Assembly (NCBI RefSeq): GCF_029714405.1
Contig: NZ_CP121650.1
Location: 8,933,001-8,997,000, forward strand
Length of the DNA: 64,000 nucleotides
From: Bradyrhizobium sp. CB82
GTDB taxonomy: Bacteria; Pseudomonadota; Alphaproteobacteria; Rhizobiales; Xanthobacteraceae
Direction of reading: 5' to 3'
Shown here: positions 28,369 to 37,912 of the stretch, piece after piece
How the letters are laid out: the number at the start of each line of letters is the position of its first letter
Numbering within the stretch: position 1 is the stretch's first letter
Position numbers and translations under genes: made by a program
Notes under the pieces: generated by a model
Database searches by the model: none
Told to the model about the DNA's origin: nothing
Seen by the model: the letters and a program-made list of their open reading frames with translations, nothing else

Positions 28369-29676
28369 TCACGAGACCTGTTCGGCAACCTGCTCCGCCG
28401 CGGCCACGCCGCGCTCGCCGTCCTCGGGCCGCATCGCTATCACCGAGATCAGGCCGAGGCCGACGCCGATCATGACGTAGAAGATAGGCGCGAGTGGGGA
28501 GCCGGTGAGCGCGATCAGCCAGGTCACGAAGAACTGCGCAAAACCGCCGAAGATCAGCACGGCGACATTGTTGACGATCGCAAGCGCGGTCGAGCGGACG
28601 CGGACCGGGAACAGCTCGACCAGCGTGGTGCAGTAGACGCCGAGGAAGAACGCGCTGAAGAAGCCGATCACGACCTGGGCAACCAGGAGCTTTGCGATTG
28701 ACGGCTCGGAGATCACCCAGGCATAGAGCGGATAGAGCGAGACGAAATAACCGGTGAGGGAGGCGAGCAGCAGTAGCTTGCGCGGATAGCGGTCGGAGAC
28801 CGCGCCGGCGATAGGGACGACGACGACCATGACGATCGCCGCGATCATCTGCACCAGGAAGCTCTGCATCAGCGGCAGCTTCAGCACCTCCTTGGCATAG
28901 GTCACGGTGTAGCCGAAGGTGACGTAGAACGAGACCGCGCTCGCGACCACCATGCCCATGCCGATCAGGAAGTTGCGGCCGGGATGTTTCAGCGCGGCGA
29001 CGAAGCGCTCCTTGTGCACGGTCGCCATGTTGCGCTGGGAGGCTTCGGGCTCGACGACTTTGGCGCGCATGTAGAGCAGGATCGGAACGATCACGAGGCC
29101 GACGAAGAACGGGATGCGCCAGGCACCAGCCGCGAGCTGCTCCTGCGTGAAAGTCAACGTCAGGGCGGCGCCGAGCACCGCGCCGAGGACATTCGCCATG
29201 AGCTGGCCTGCGATCTGCCAGGAGCCGTAGAAGCCGGTGCGGCCAGGGGGCGCGGCTTCAATCAGATAGGCCGTCGAGGTGCCGAACTCGCCGCCGACCG
29301 AAAAGCCCTGGAGCAGCCGCGCCAGCAGCACGATCAGCGGCGCGGCGATACCGGCCGTCGCATAGGTCGGCGTCAGCGCAAGCAGCGCAACCGAGAGCGC
29401 CATGATGCCCATGCCGAGCGTCATCGCCGCCTTCCGCCCCTTGCGGTCGCCGAAATAGCCGAGCACGAGGCCGCCGACCGGCCGCATGAAGAAGCCGGTG
29501 CCGAACAGCGCGGTGGTCAGCAGCAGCGCGTTGATCTCGCTGCCTGGGACTTTCGGATCGACCGGGAAGAACAAGTTCTTGATGACCGGCGTCATCAGCG
29601 CGAACACCGTGAAGTCGTACCATTCCATCGCATTGCCGGCGACCGCCGCCACGATGGCCTTTCTGCTCGTCTGCAT
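28369..29676 (-). CDS. MFS transporter, metabolite:H+ symporter type
   Basis: The 435-residue protein has about twelve membrane segments and the MHS-family landmarks: N-terminal GNAMEWYDFTVFALMTPVIK, the loop 2-3 motif GYFGDRKGRKAAM, and SVGGEFGTSTAYLIEAAPPGRT. Such carriers import organic acids or quaternary amines with protons. It is the last gene of a lysR-monooxygenase-MFS run, so it probably imports that monooxygenase's substrate. Confidence 0.92.
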   Translation of the reverse strand: MQTSRKAIVAAVAGNAMEWYDFTVFALMTPVIKNLFFPVDPKVPGSEINALLLTTALFGTGFFMRPVGGLVLGYFGDRKGRKAAMTLGMGIMALSVALLALTPTYATAGIAAPLIVLLARLLQGFSVGGEFGTSTAYLIEAAPPGRTGFYGSWQIAGQLMANVLGAVLGAALTLTFTQEQLAAGAWRIPFFVGLVIVPILLYMRAKVVEPEASQRNMATVHKERFVAALKHPGRNFLIGMGMVVASAVSFYVTFGYTVTYAKEVLKLPLMQSFLVQMIAAIVMVVVVPIAGAVSDRYPRKLLLLASLTGYFVSLYPLYAWVISEPSIAKLLVAQVVIGFFSAFFLGVYCTTLVELFPVRVRSTALAIVNNVAVLIFGGFAQFFVTWLIALTGSPLAPIFYVMIGVGLGLISVIAMRPEDGERGVAAAEQVAEQVS

Positions 29677-29703
29677 CTCGTGCTTGCCTGTCCGGTTGCT
29701 GGA

Positions 29704-31164
29704 TTATTCGGCGGGTTGATGAGTGGCGTCGGCGTCGACCCATTCGTCGCCGAGGATCTCGGCCGTGGCGAACGCCTTGAGACTGGCGAAGTGGACAGCG
29801 CGATCCTCCACGAACAGCCGGCGGACGATGCCGCGCGCGAGCCGGTCCGCGCCTTCGCTGATCGCGGGGATGTCACCGGAGAGCTTTCCATGGCTCAGCG
29901 TCGCCGGATAGTTGAAGCCGTAGAGCCGCGACAGCATCGGGCAGGCGCCCGGCACCTTCTCCTGGAACTGGAAGATGTCGCCGAGGTCGGGCGAGCCGGC
30001 GAGCTCGGCATTTTCCATGCCCTCCGGCGTCGGGACGCGATCGCGCCAGAAGCGGATATGCGACGCGAACTCCTTGAGCTCGGGCCGCAGCGCGAGATCG
30101 ACCTTGAAGCCGGTGCCGAAGATGACGAAGTCGGTTGCGTAACGTCCCTTGGGCGTGGTCACGACCAGATGGTCGCCTTCAACGACGAGATCGTCGATCG
30201 GGCTTGCGAGATGAAAATGCGCATGCGGATAAGCCGCGACGCGCAACACACTTTGGCGAGGCGGCGGCGTCTGCGCCTTCAGCGTGTGATCGAGGAAGCG
30301 CCATTTCCACGCGTCGGGGAGGCCGGCAAATCCGTGCACGACGCCCTGGCTGCCTATGCCGGTGAACTTGTTGATGCGTGGAATGTCGGCGCGCCGGATG
30401 AAGAGATCGAGCCGCGCGGCGCCGTTCTCCAGCGCGACCGCCGCATTGTCCATTGCCGACGCGCCAGCACCGACCACGGCGACACGCTTGCCGCGCAGTT
30501 TTTCGAAGTCGATCGTTTCAGAGGAATGTGCCCAGAAGCGCCGGTCGATGCGGTTCGCCAGCGGCGGCACGTAGGCTCCGCCGAGGCCGTCGCGCCCGGT
30601 CGCCAGCACGACGTGGCGCGCCAGGATTTTTCGCAAGGCCCCGCACTCGCTGATACCGAGTTCGAACAGCTCGTCGGCTCGCGCGTGAATGTGCTCGACC
30701 GTCACCTCGTTGCGAACCGGCAGACTGAGCACCGTGCGGTACCAGACGAGATAGTCCATCCACATCGTGCGCGGCGCGCGGTCGAGCGTTTTCCAGGCCT
30801 CCCGGCCGTATTGCGCTTCGAAGAACGCGCGGAAGGTCAGCGCCGGCATGCCCATCGCCGGGCCGGTCAATTCCTTCGGCGAACGCAGCGTGCGCATCCG
30901 CGCGAAGGTGACCCAAGGCCCCTCCTCGCCGGCGCGCGCACGGTCGAGCACGAGGTGATTGTCGACGCCGAGCCGCTTCAACATGGCCGATGCGACGAGG
31001 CCCGCCATGCCGGCGCCGACGATCACGACGTCAATGATGGCCTCGCCATCCACGACGCGACGCGGCACCCAGGATTTGGCGGGCAATTCCAGCCAGGACA
31101 GGTCCTGCTTGAGTCGCTCTTCGAGCGCCGCGAGGCCGGCTGCGTTGGGCGTCATCGTCGTCAT
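29704..31164 (-). CDS. FAD/NAD(P)-dependent oxidoreductase, monooxygenase-like
   Basis: The protein has 486 residues. An FAD site VIVGAGMAGLVASAML lies after a roughly 45-residue helical N-terminus; a second nucleotide site is VAVVGAGASAMDNAAVALE, followed by a YATDFVIFGTGFKVDLALRP block. It resembles flavin-dependent N-hydroxylating or FMO-type enzymes but lacks a clean FxGxxxHxxxW. The start overlaps the stop of the lysR gene by 4 bp, and the MFS gene follows 27 bp later. Substrate unknown. Confidence 0.83.
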   Translation of the reverse strand: MTTMTPNAAGLAALEERLKQDLSWLELPAKSWVPRRVVDGEAIIDVVIVGAGMAGLVASAMLKRLGVDNHLVLDRARAGEEGPWVTFARMRTLRSPKELTGPAMGMPALTFRAFFEAQYGREAWKTLDRAPRTMWMDYLVWYRTVLSLPVRNEVTVEHIHARADELFELGISECGALRKILARHVVLATGRDGLGGAYVPPLANRIDRRFWAHSSETIDFEKLRGKRVAVVGAGASAMDNAAVALENGAARLDLFIRRADIPRINKFTGIGSQGVVHGFAGLPDAWKWRFLDHTLKAQTPPPRQSVLRVAAYPHAHFHLASPIDDLVVEGDHLVVTTPKGRYATDFVIFGTGFKVDLALRPELKEFASHIRFWRDRVPTPEGMENAELAGSPDLGDIFQFQEKVPGACPMLSRLYGFNYPATLSHGKLSGDIPAISEGADRLARGIVRRLFVEDRAVHFASLKAFATAEILGDEWVDADATHQPAE

Positions 31165-32141
31165 GAAGTAGCTTTCTCGAATTCGTCGGCCGCCTCGTCC
31201 GGCTCGAGGCTCGCAGCCGCGCCGCTATGCAGCTTTGCACCGGGCATGAGCGTCACCGCCGCGCGCAGCGCGTCGTTGAGGGAGACGACCGTCGGCGTCA
31301 GCTCGCGTCCCGTCGGGGAGAGCGCGGCAAACAGGAAAGGAATAGAGACATCCAAACGCCGGGTGACGACGCCTTCCACCGGAAGGCTCGAGGTCAGCAC
31401 CGGCTCGACGATGGCGATGCCAAGCGACTGCTTGGCCATCGCAATCGCGGTCATCGAGGAATTGGTGTCGATGACCTCGGCGGGCACGACGTCCTCGCGC
31501 TCCAGCGCCTCGTCCACCCGGCGGCGCAACCGATAGGGATTGGCCATCGTGAGCAGGCGGCCGCCGCTGAGATCCTTCAGCCGGATCACCTTCTTCTTTG
31601 CGAGCGGGTGATCCATCGCGAGGCAGGCGACGCAGGGCACCTCGCAGACCCATTGCACGTCGAGACCGGGATGCTGGACCGGCAGGCTGGCGAGCCCGAA
31701 ATCCACCGATTGCGACAGCACTGACTGCACGACATTCTCGGCCGAGAGCGCCTGCACATGCACCTGGCCCGGCAACAGCCCGCGCTCCAGCGCAGCAAGC
31801 GCGGCGGGAATGAAGCCCGCCGCGAGCGCAGGGATGGCCGCGAGGCTTAGCACCGGCAACGCGCCGGCACCGATCGCATTGGCGCGCTGGCGGATGTGCT
31901 TCAAGCCCATCAACAGCCGCTCGACCTCGGCATGAAACAGCACGCCCTTCGGCGTCGGGCTGATGCGCGGACCGTTGCGGGAGAACAGGAGATAGCCGAC
32001 ATCGGCCTCGAGATCCTGGATCTGCCGCGTCACGACCGGCTGCGAGCGGCCGAGCAGCCGCGCCGCGCCGGTAATGCTGCCGGCCGCCATCACCGCCGCG
32101 AAGGCCTCCAAGAGCCGGATGTCGATAACGTCATTGTTCAT
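31161..32141 (-). CDS. LysR-family transcriptional regulator
   Basis: The 326-residue protein has an N-terminal HTH (IRLLEAFAAVMAAGSITGAA, RLLGRSQPVVTRQIQDLE) and a LysR substrate-binding domain. The chosen ATG (MNNDVIDIRLLE) lies 81 bp from the divergent PLP-enzyme gene; the frame is open much further upstream across that gene, which cannot be coding. It heads the monooxygenase-MFS run and faces the PLP-enzyme run, so it probably controls both in response to their substrate. Confidence 0.9.
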   Translation of the reverse strand: MNNDVIDIRLLEAFAAVMAAGSITGAARLLGRSQPVVTRQIQDLEADVGYLLFSRNGPRISPTPKGVLFHAEVERLLMGLKHIRQRANAIGAGALPVLSLAAIPALAAGFIPAALAALERGLLPGQVHVQALSAENVVQSVLSQSVDFGLASLPVQHPGLDVQWVCEVPCVACLAMDHPLAKKKVIRLKDLSGGRLLTMANPYRLRRRVDEALEREDVVPAEVIDTNSSMTAIAMAKQSLGIAIVEPVLTSSLPVEGVVTRRLDVSIPFLFAALSPTGRELTPTVVSLNDALRAAVTLMPGAKLHSGAAASLEPDEAADEFEKATS

Positions 32142-32221
32142 GCGCAGGCTGCTTGCATTATTCGAATATAGCATGAACAATATTTCTTGATGCGCAAGGA
32201 GAATTATGAGAGATTTTTGTG

Positions 32222-33385
32222 ATGCCAAAGGAGCCAGCCCCTTTCCGCCATCAAAACCCGGCCGGACCGGCCTACAGGCGCGGCTGGGTCGACGAGGCTG
32301 TAGCGGCGATCGAGGCCGACCAGTGCCGCACGGCGGATACGCACCTGATCCGGCTGATCGTGCCGGCTCTCGTCGGCATCGACATCTATCTGAAGGATGA
32401 ATCGACCCATCCGACCGGCAGCCTGAAACATCGCCTCGCCCGATCGCTGTTCCTCTACGCGCTTTGCAACGGTCACATCCTCGAAGGCACACCGGTGATC
32501 GAGGCCTCGTCGGGATCGACGGCGGTGTCGGAAGCCTATTTCGCGCAGATGATCGGCGTGCCCTTCTACGCGGTGATGCCGCGCACGACCTCGGCGGAGA
32601 AGATTGCCGCGATCGAGCATTATGGCGGCAATTGCCATCTGATCGACGATAGCCGCGCGCTCTATGCGGAGGCCGCCGCGCTCGCCGCGCGGCTGAACGG
32701 CCACTACATGGACCAGTTCACCTTTGCCGAGCGCGCCACCGACTGGCGCGGCAACAACAACATCGCCGAGTCGATCTTCACCCAGCTCAAGGGCGAGCCG
32801 CGCCCGGTGCCGGATTGGATCGTGATGGGCGCCGGCACCGGCGGCACCTCGGCCACCATCGGGCGCTACCTGCGCTATCGGCAATACCCGACCCGCCTCT
32901 GCGTCGCCGACGTCGAGCATTCCGCCTTCTTCGACTGCTTCCGCCGGCAAGACCGCACACAGACCTGCGAGCGGCCCTCGCTGATCGAAGGTGTCGGCCG
33001 TCCGCGTTGCGAGCCCTCCTTCGTGCCCGGCGTGGTCGACCGCATGATGAAGATTCCGGACGCGGCGACGATCGCGGCGATGAATCTGCTGACACGCCGG
33101 CTGCGCCGGGCGGTCGGCGGCTCCACCGGCACCAATTTCCTGGCGCTATGCCGGCTCGCCAACGAAATGCGTAACGCGGGCGAGACGGGATCGCTGGTCA
33201 CGTTGATCTGCGATTCCGGCGAGCGCTACCGCCAGACCTATTATGAACCGCAATGGCTCGCCGCGCGCGGCCTCGATCCCGCGCCTTATGAAACCGAGCT
33301 GTCGGCCTTCCTGGAAACAGGCAAGCCGCTCGGCTTTGCGGTCGCCGATGCCGCAAACCCACAGATTTCGCGAGGTGCCGCGTGA
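32222..33385 (+). CDS. PLP-dependent cysteine synthase-family enzyme
   Basis: A 387-residue fold-type II PLP enzyme. The cofactor lysine is in [16 protein letters not shown]; the substrate loop is [17 protein letters not shown] and the phosphate-binding loop [17 protein letters not shown]. It resembles cysteine synthase/CBS proteins but with long extra segments, so a beta-replacement or elimination on an amino acid is likely, with an undefined substrate. ATG 32222 is in the coding frame; a better-spaced AAGGAGAA serves an ATG at 32206 in another frame that opens only a short peptide. It is followed by two genes with overlapping ends. Confidence 0.82.
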   Translation: MPKEPAPFRHQNPAGPAYRRGWVDEAVAAIEADQCRTADTHLIRLIVPALVGIDIYLKDESTHPTGSLKHRLARSLFLYALCNGHILEGTPVIEASSGSTAVSEAYFAQMIGVPFYAVMPRTTSAEKIAAIEHYGGNCHLIDDSRALYAEAAALAARLNGHYMDQFTFAERATDWRGNNNIAESIFTQLKGEPRPVPDWIVMGAGTGGTSATIGRYLRYRQYPTRLCVADVEHSAFFDCFRRQDRTQTCERPSLIEGVGRPRCEPSFVPGVVDRMMKIPDAATIAAMNLLTRRLRRAVGGSTGTNFLALCRLANEMRNAGETGSLVTLICDSGERYRQTYYEPQWLAARGLDPAPYETELSAFLETGKPLGFAVADAANPQISRGAA

Positions 33386-33870
33386 CGCTGATCGAAACGA
33401 TGGCCGGCGTGCCCGAGGGATCGCAGCTTGGTCAGGCGCTGAAAGTGCGCGCTGAGATCCTGCGCCTGAGCGAAGCCGCCCATGACGCGGTGCTGGTGCC
33501 GCGCGAGCCCGGCGGCCTGAGCCACGGCCTGCGCGCGGCGCTCGCGGCGCGGATGTGCCGGCATGTCGGCGATGCCGCGCTGACCGCACACTACGAATCC
33601 TATCTCGCGCATTCGCATGATCTGGATCTCACCGCCCTCGCCGAGCCCGGCGGCACTTGCGGCAATGCGTTGAACGACGCTCTGGCGCGCCACGCAGACC
33701 TTTTGACGCTCTCCCCGCGCGAGGCAACGCGACAGGACGTCGAGACGCTGAAGGGCGCCGGGGTCAGCGAGGCCGACATCGTGCGGCTGTCGGAGCTTGC
33801 CGCCTTCGTGAACTATCAGTTGCGGGTCGTTGCGGGCCTGAAGCTTCTCAAGGCAATCGAGGCCCGATGA
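33382..33870 (+). CDS. CMD-domain protein, Avi_7170 family
   Basis: A 162-residue helical protein starting with GTG, whose first bases overlap the stop of the PLP enzyme (GTGA). It resembles the carboxymuconolactone-decarboxylase-domain family known as Avi_7170, which occurs with the Avi_7169 peroxidase-like gene just as here. It lacks the CxxC of redox-active AhpD proteins, so it may be a non-catalytic partner. Function unknown. Confidence 0.8.
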   Translation: MTLIETMAGVPEGSQLGQALKVRAEILRLSEAAHDAVLVPREPGGLSHGLRAALAARMCRHVGDAALTAHYESYLAHSHDLDLTALAEPGGTCGNALNDALARHADLLTLSPREATRQDVETLKGAGVSEADIVRLSELAAFVNYQLRVVAGLKLLKAIEAR

Positions 33871-34439
33871 GCGACGTCGTTCACAACTTCACCGCCACGA
33901 TCCCGACCTGGTCACCTTACGTCACCCCGGTCGAGCTCGCCTCCGCGACGCCGGAACAGCTCGCGGCGATGAAGGTGACGCCGTCGAACAAGGGTGTGTC
34001 GCCTTACGTGCTGACGCTGGCCCACGATCCGGAATCGCTCGAGGTCCGCTCGCCGCTGTTCAACATGATCATGTACGGCAAGGACGGTCTGTCGTCTGCC
34101 GAGCGCGAGCTCGGTGCGCTCTCTGCCTCCATCGTCAACCGCTGCATCTATTGCGCAGCCGTGCACGCCTCGCGCTTCATCGGCCTCACGGGACGAAACG
34201 ATGTCGTGGAGGAGATCTTTGCCGACGAGCGCAACGCCAGCCTGGAGACGCGTCAGCAGGCCTTGTTCGATTTCGCCACAAAACTCTCGACGACGCCGAT
34301 CGAGGCCACGGCGGATGACGCACGCAAGTTGGCTGATGCTGGAATGAGCGAGCTCGAGCAGCTCGACCTCGTGCTGTCGGCCGCGATCTTCGGCTGGGCC
34401 AACCGGCTGATGCACACGCTGGGCGAGCCGGTTGCGTGA
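33867..34439 (+). CDS. Alkylhydroperoxidase-domain protein, Avi_7169 family
   Basis: The 190-residue protein has the AhpD-like active site NRCIYCAAVHASRF: two cysteines in CxxC and a following histidine. AhpD-type proteins use such pairs for peroxide reduction or thiol relay. The ATG overlaps the stop of the Avi_7170-type gene (ATGA), so the two are translated together and probably form a complex. With the PLP enzyme upstream it may handle a reactive sulfur or thiol intermediate; that is inference. Confidence 0.85.
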   Translation: MSDVVHNFTATIPTWSPYVTPVELASATPEQLAAMKVTPSNKGVSPYVLTLAHDPESLEVRSPLFNMIMYGKDGLSSAERELGALSASIVNRCIYCAAVHASRFIGLTGRNDVVEEIFADERNASLETRQQALFDFATKLSTTPIEATADDARKLADAGMSELEQLDLVLSAAIFGWANRLMHTLGEPVA

Positions 34440-34441
34440 AT

Positions 34442-35617
34442 TTATCCACGCCCGCTCTTGTCGGCGATGAACACGTCCTGGTGTGGAAATTTTTCGAACA
34501 GCTCGGCGGGCTGGCCAAAGTTCGTGGCGAGCACGTCGACCGGGTTGCCGGCGATCCATTGCGCGAGGTCGATGGTCTCGTAGACGCCGGCATTGAAGCC
34601 GATCAGCATCCGCGCCGGCCGATCGCCGATATTCTCGATCGAGTGGCCATAACCCTGCGGGATGTAGCCGACGTCGCCGCGCTCCAGCTGCTCGGTTCGG
34701 AAGCGGCCGTGGGAGCCGAATAGCGTTACGCTCACCGTGCCGTCGATGACATATTGCCATTCGTCGGCATTCGGATGCCAATGGAGCGTGCGCAGCGCGC
34801 TCACGTCGAGATCGAGGATCACACCGGTGATCGTCTTGGCGATCGGAAAGCGGCTGGAATCCACCCGCCATTCGCGGCCACCCGGAAACGCCGCATGCGG
34901 CGGTTGCGCCAGCAGGCGATATTTGTGCGTCTCCGGCGGCAGCTTCCAGCCCTGCAACGGCACTGACGGCTCAGCCGGAGGCAGCTTGCCGCGAGCAAAA
35001 TATACCTCGTCCTTCGGAAAGCTCGCGAACGCCGTCTCCGGCAGGCCGAAGTTTTTCGCGAGCAGCGATCTTGGCGCATGTCCGAGCCAGTCGGTGATCG
35101 AGAACGTGCCAAACTCGGAGAAGTAGCCATTGTCGAAGATCAGGATGAAGTGGCAGGGCTCGTCGCCGAGGCATTGCAGCATGTGCCCGTGGCCGCGCGG
35201 AAAGTACCAGACGTCACCGGGATCGAAATCATTGGTCTCGGCAAAACCTTGAGGGTCGATCACCGTGGTGCGGACGCGGCCCTCCATGATGAAGGCCCAC
35301 TCGGCCGCGGTGGCGTGCCAGTGCAATTCGCGCATCGCGCCGGGCTCGAGCCGCATCGAGACGCCGGCAATGCCCTTGGAGATCGGAAGCTGGATCACGG
35401 TGGCTTCCTTGCCAAAACTGTCGCCGATCACCTTGCCCTGCGACCTCTCCAGCGCAAACTTGAAGGTCGGCAGCTCCTTGCCCGACACGTCCGGATCCGG
35501 GACGTTGTTCATGAAGCTGGGATCGCCGGCAACCGCCGGCTGCAGGCCACTCAAGGCTGCCAGCGAGGCTACGCCTGCTGCGGCAGCCAGAAACTCCCGT
35601 CGCTGCGGATCGGACAT
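34442..35617 (-). CDS. Tat-exported bicupin, oxalate decarboxylase-like
   Basis: The 391-residue protein has a twin-arginine signal (QRREFLAAAAGVASLAALS). Two cupin domains follow, each with metal ligands: ELHWHATAAEWAFIMEGRVR with GHGHMLQCLGDEP in the first, TLHWHPNADEWQYVIDG with GYGHSIENIGDRP in the second. The pattern is that of manganese oxalate decarboxylases/oxidases (OxdC), which convert oxalate to formate and CO2. It would fold with its metal in the cytoplasm and work in the periplasm. It stands alone, converging 2 bp from the Avi_7169 gene. Confidence 0.92.
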   Translation of the reverse strand: MSDPQRREFLAAAAGVASLAALSGLQPAVAGDPSFMNNVPDPDVSGKELPTFKFALERSQGKVIGDSFGKEATVIQLPISKGIAGVSMRLEPGAMRELHWHATAAEWAFIMEGRVRTTVIDPQGFAETNDFDPGDVWYFPRGHGHMLQCLGDEPCHFILIFDNGYFSEFGTFSITDWLGHAPRSLLAKNFGLPETAFASFPKDEVYFARGKLPPAEPSVPLQGWKLPPETHKYRLLAQPPHAAFPGGREWRVDSSRFPIAKTITGVILDLDVSALRTLHWHPNADEWQYVIDGTVSVTLFGSHGRFRTEQLERGDVGYIPQGYGHSIENIGDRPARMLIGFNAGVYETIDLAQWIAGNPVDVLATNFGQPAELFEKFPHQDVFIADKSGRG

Positions 35618-35797
35618 GACGCTCTCCCTGTTGCAATGCTTCAGGCGGCCGGCTGCGCGGCTCTTGGACGTTTAGGCAGTCTAACGCTGAAGTTGTGAAG
35701 GCGCGACTACCCCGTCGCATGGATGTCACGGCAACTTCACTTGCCATGCGCCGTTGCCCGGGCGAGGCTCGCCGCTTCCTGAACGAGGAGACCTGCC

Positions 35798-36358
35798 GTG
35801 CGCCTTCCCATTCTCGATCCGAAAGAGCTGACCGACGAGCAGAAGCCGCTCTATGCCGACATGCGAGCGGGCATCACGGACCATTTCAAGGGTTTTGTAA
35901 ACATGCGCGAGGACGGCGCGCTGCTCGGCCCCTGGAATCCGTGGCTTCGCGAGCCACGCTTCGGCGGGCCGGTATGGGACCTGGTCAAGGCGATCGCATC
36001 GAATCCGTTGCTGCCTGCACCGGTACGCGAGGTCGCCATCCTCGTCACCGGTTCGCATTTCCGCTCCGGCTACGAGCTCTATGCCCATGTGCTGGTGGCC
36101 GAGCAGCGCGGCCTGTCGGACGAGAAGCTCGCGACCATCGTCGCCGGCCAGCGGCCGGTCGACCTGACCAAGCAGGAGGCCGTCGCCTACGACATGGCGT
36201 CCGCGCTGGTCAGCGGCGGCGTGCTGCCCGAGCTGACCTGGCGCGCTGCGGTGAAGGAGTTCGGCGAGCACGGCGCGGCGGAATTGTCCTATCTCGTCGG
36301 CGTCTATTGCATGGTCTCGGTCACGCTGAATACGTTCGACGTGCCGGTGCCGGAATAG
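35798..36358 (+). CDS. Carboxymuconolactone decarboxylase-family protein
   Basis: A 186-residue alpha-helical protein with a GTG start behind CGAGGAGACC. The core REVAILVTGSHFRSGYELYAHVLVAEQRGL is the CMD domain; it has no cysteine pair, so it belongs to the decarboxylase-like rather than AhpD-like branch. The reaction is unknown. It is the last normal-looking chromosomal gene before the decayed zone. Confidence 0.82.
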   Translation: MRLPILDPKELTDEQKPLYADMRAGITDHFKGFVNMREDGALLGPWNPWLREPRFGGPVWDLVKAIASNPLLPAPVREVAILVTGSHFRSGYELYAHVLVAEQRGLSDEKLATIVAGQRPVDLTKQEAVAYDMASALVSGGVLPELTWRAAVKEFGEHGAAELSYLVGVYCMVSVTLNTFDVPVPE

Positions 36359-36415
36359 ACGCCGGCAACGCTTGCCCGATCACTCCGCCGCCTTGCTTGC
36401 AGGCGACGGGGGCGA

Positions 36416-36616
36416 TCAGGCGGTGCAGCGATTGCGGCCTTCGGCGTTGGCCTGATAGAGCGCGTGATCGGCTGCGCCCATCAATGCGTCGATACCGGAC
36501 GTGCTGTCGCCGGCCTCGGCGATGCCGATGCTCACGGTGACGCCGAACTGGAACTTGTGGGCGGCGATATGCAAGCTCATGACGCGCTTGCGGATGCGCT
36601 CGGCGACCGTTCTCGC
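36416..36616 (-). pseudogene. C-terminal fragment of a GGDEF (diguanylate cyclase) gene
   Basis: About 66 codons read as the end of a GGDEF domain: AERIRKRVMSLHI, then FGVTVSIGIAEAGD, then AADHALYQANAEGRNRC at the C-terminus. The GGDEF signature half and any sensor domain are missing upstream, so it cannot make c-di-GMP. A gene remnant. Confidence 0.8.
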
Positions 36617-36839
36617 GGGGGCGTCCATTCTACCGAAAATCCACCGCGCCCGGAAATCAGTCGCGTATGGCATAAGACGGCGCTCGCGGCGTCCATCCAA
36701 ATGGCGTCGCGATCACTCGCGGTGTCAAATCATATCGGCAATCTGTGGACTGTCCGGGCGGGCGCCGTTACCCTGCCGCGATCGCCACGACACACTCGCC
36801 CGTCAGGCTCGAGCGACCAGGACCAGAGAGGATGAACCA

Positions 36840-37091
36840 ATGAAGACATCACGCCGCGTGTTGCTAGCCGGAATGGCGGGACTCGTCGCAGCACCGCAGG
36901 GGCCGGCTAGCGCTTATCCTTCGACCGCCGACGCCGCAGACATGACGGTCGCCGAAGAGCGCTTTGCCAGGCTGATCGCAGCCGCGCACGCGCCCGACAT
37001 CACTTGTGCAAGACAGGCCGAGCGCTACGCGGAAACGCACTGGCGGGAATATGTCGCGGCCGCGCGAGCGGTGCTCGGCGCGAGAGGGTGA
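36840..37091 (+). CDS. Small exported protein of unknown function
   Basis: An 83-residue protein starting MKTSRRVLLAGMAGLVAAP, a short signal with paired arginines, then TADAADMTVAEERFARLIAAAH. A good GAGAGGATG ribosome site precedes the ATG. The mature part is only about 55 residues and helical. I do not recognise it. It lies in the decayed zone, so it may be an orphan. Confidence 0.6.
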   Translation: MKTSRRVLLAGMAGLVAAPQGPASAYPSTADAADMTVAEERFARLIAAAHAPDITCARQAERYAETHWREYVAAARAVLGARG

Positions 37092-37219
37092 AAGCCTTGT
37101 GGAAGGTGGCGGCGAAAGCCATTCCGAAGGCGAAGAGTCACACGTCCGAATCGTGTGGAGCGCGCCAGTTGGTATTTTACAGCGCGCTATGCGCGCCAAA
37201 CTGAACCTCCAATTCTTTT

Positions 37220-37453
37220 TCATTCCAGCGAGTAAGGGGACTGCGCGACGGCGTCGTCTTTGCCCAATTCCACCCCGAGGCGCGCCAATCGAATGCCTTC
37301 CGCGACTTCCTGCGGCCGATTGGTCATCCACCCATTTATCTTCCGCCAGAAATGACACCAGGCTGCCATCGCATGGGCGGAGGCAAAGTCCGGATCGAGC
37401 TGGACCACCTTGTAGAACAGCGGCAGGGCCTCGTCGATCGCCTTCGTTCCGTT
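37220..37453 (-). pseudogene. Fragment of a TPR-containing adenylate cyclase-like gene
   Basis: About 77 codons read like the TPR part of rhizobial adenylate/guanylate cyclase proteins (FYKVVQLDPDFASAHAMAAW, then CHFWRKINGWMTNRPQEV, then RLARLGVELGKDDAVA). Neither the cyclase domain nor a start is present. A remnant. Confidence 0.65.
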
Positions 37454-37466
37454 GCAGAGGTGTGCC

Positions 37467-37637
37467 TTAGTCGTCCCAGAAGCGCTTTCCGCACCCGCAT
37501 TCGAACATGTGAGTGATACTTCCAGTCTCAGAGTCCACCACTGTTCGTACAAGCTTCATTTTCTTGCCACAGATGCGGCAGGTTCTGCTTGAGTTGTCCT
37601 CGACAACGCAAATCTTCTCGGCGCGAAATATTTCCAT
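37467..37637 (-). CDS. Small zinc-ribbon-like protein
   Basis: A 56-residue open frame not obvious by length: MEIFRAEKICVVEDNSSRTC at the start and FECGCGKRFWDD at the end. Two cysteine pairs, TCRICGKK (CxxC) and ECGCGK (CxC), about 25 residues apart, suggest a small metal-binding zinc ribbon. Similar mini-proteins are frequent in Bradyrhizobium. Function unknown; it could be a nucleic-acid-binding or regulatory protein. Confidence 0.6.
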   Translation of the reverse strand: MEIFRAEKICVVEDNSSRTCRICGKKMKLVRTVVDSETGSITHMFECGCGKRFWDD

Positions 37638-37912
37638 GAGCCCGTCCCCCTGTCCGAGGTGACCGAAGTTGGAAACTACCAGCTATTGCAGCAAGGAAAC
37701 TGGGAGAACTGGGTACGAAGTGGCGACAAATTTGCGATTGTACACTGAGCAAATAAAGACGGGCCAGTGAGTCTTGATGACACTTTTGGTTGGTAGCCCC
37801 ACCAAACTTGCGAGAACGGGCGCGCGTTCCCTGTACATTCCGATCGCGGCGAGCGGTGGGAACGTCACCTCTGGCAACGTGGTTTGGCTTTAGTCAGCAA
37901 TGGAGTTCCGTC

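Noticed and set aside
28984..31536. An 850-codon open frame on the plus strand across the MFS and monooxygenase genes
   Set aside because: It is antisense to two clear families, is rich in Arg, His and Asp as expected from reversed GC-rich coding DNA, and shows no domain.
32206..32400. Short frame starting at the ATG with the best ribosome site (AAGGAGAA) before the PLP enzyme
   Set aside because: It encodes a proline- and arginine-rich peptide without similarity to anything. The PLP enzyme frame starts 16 bp later. It could be a leader peptide, but nothing supports that.
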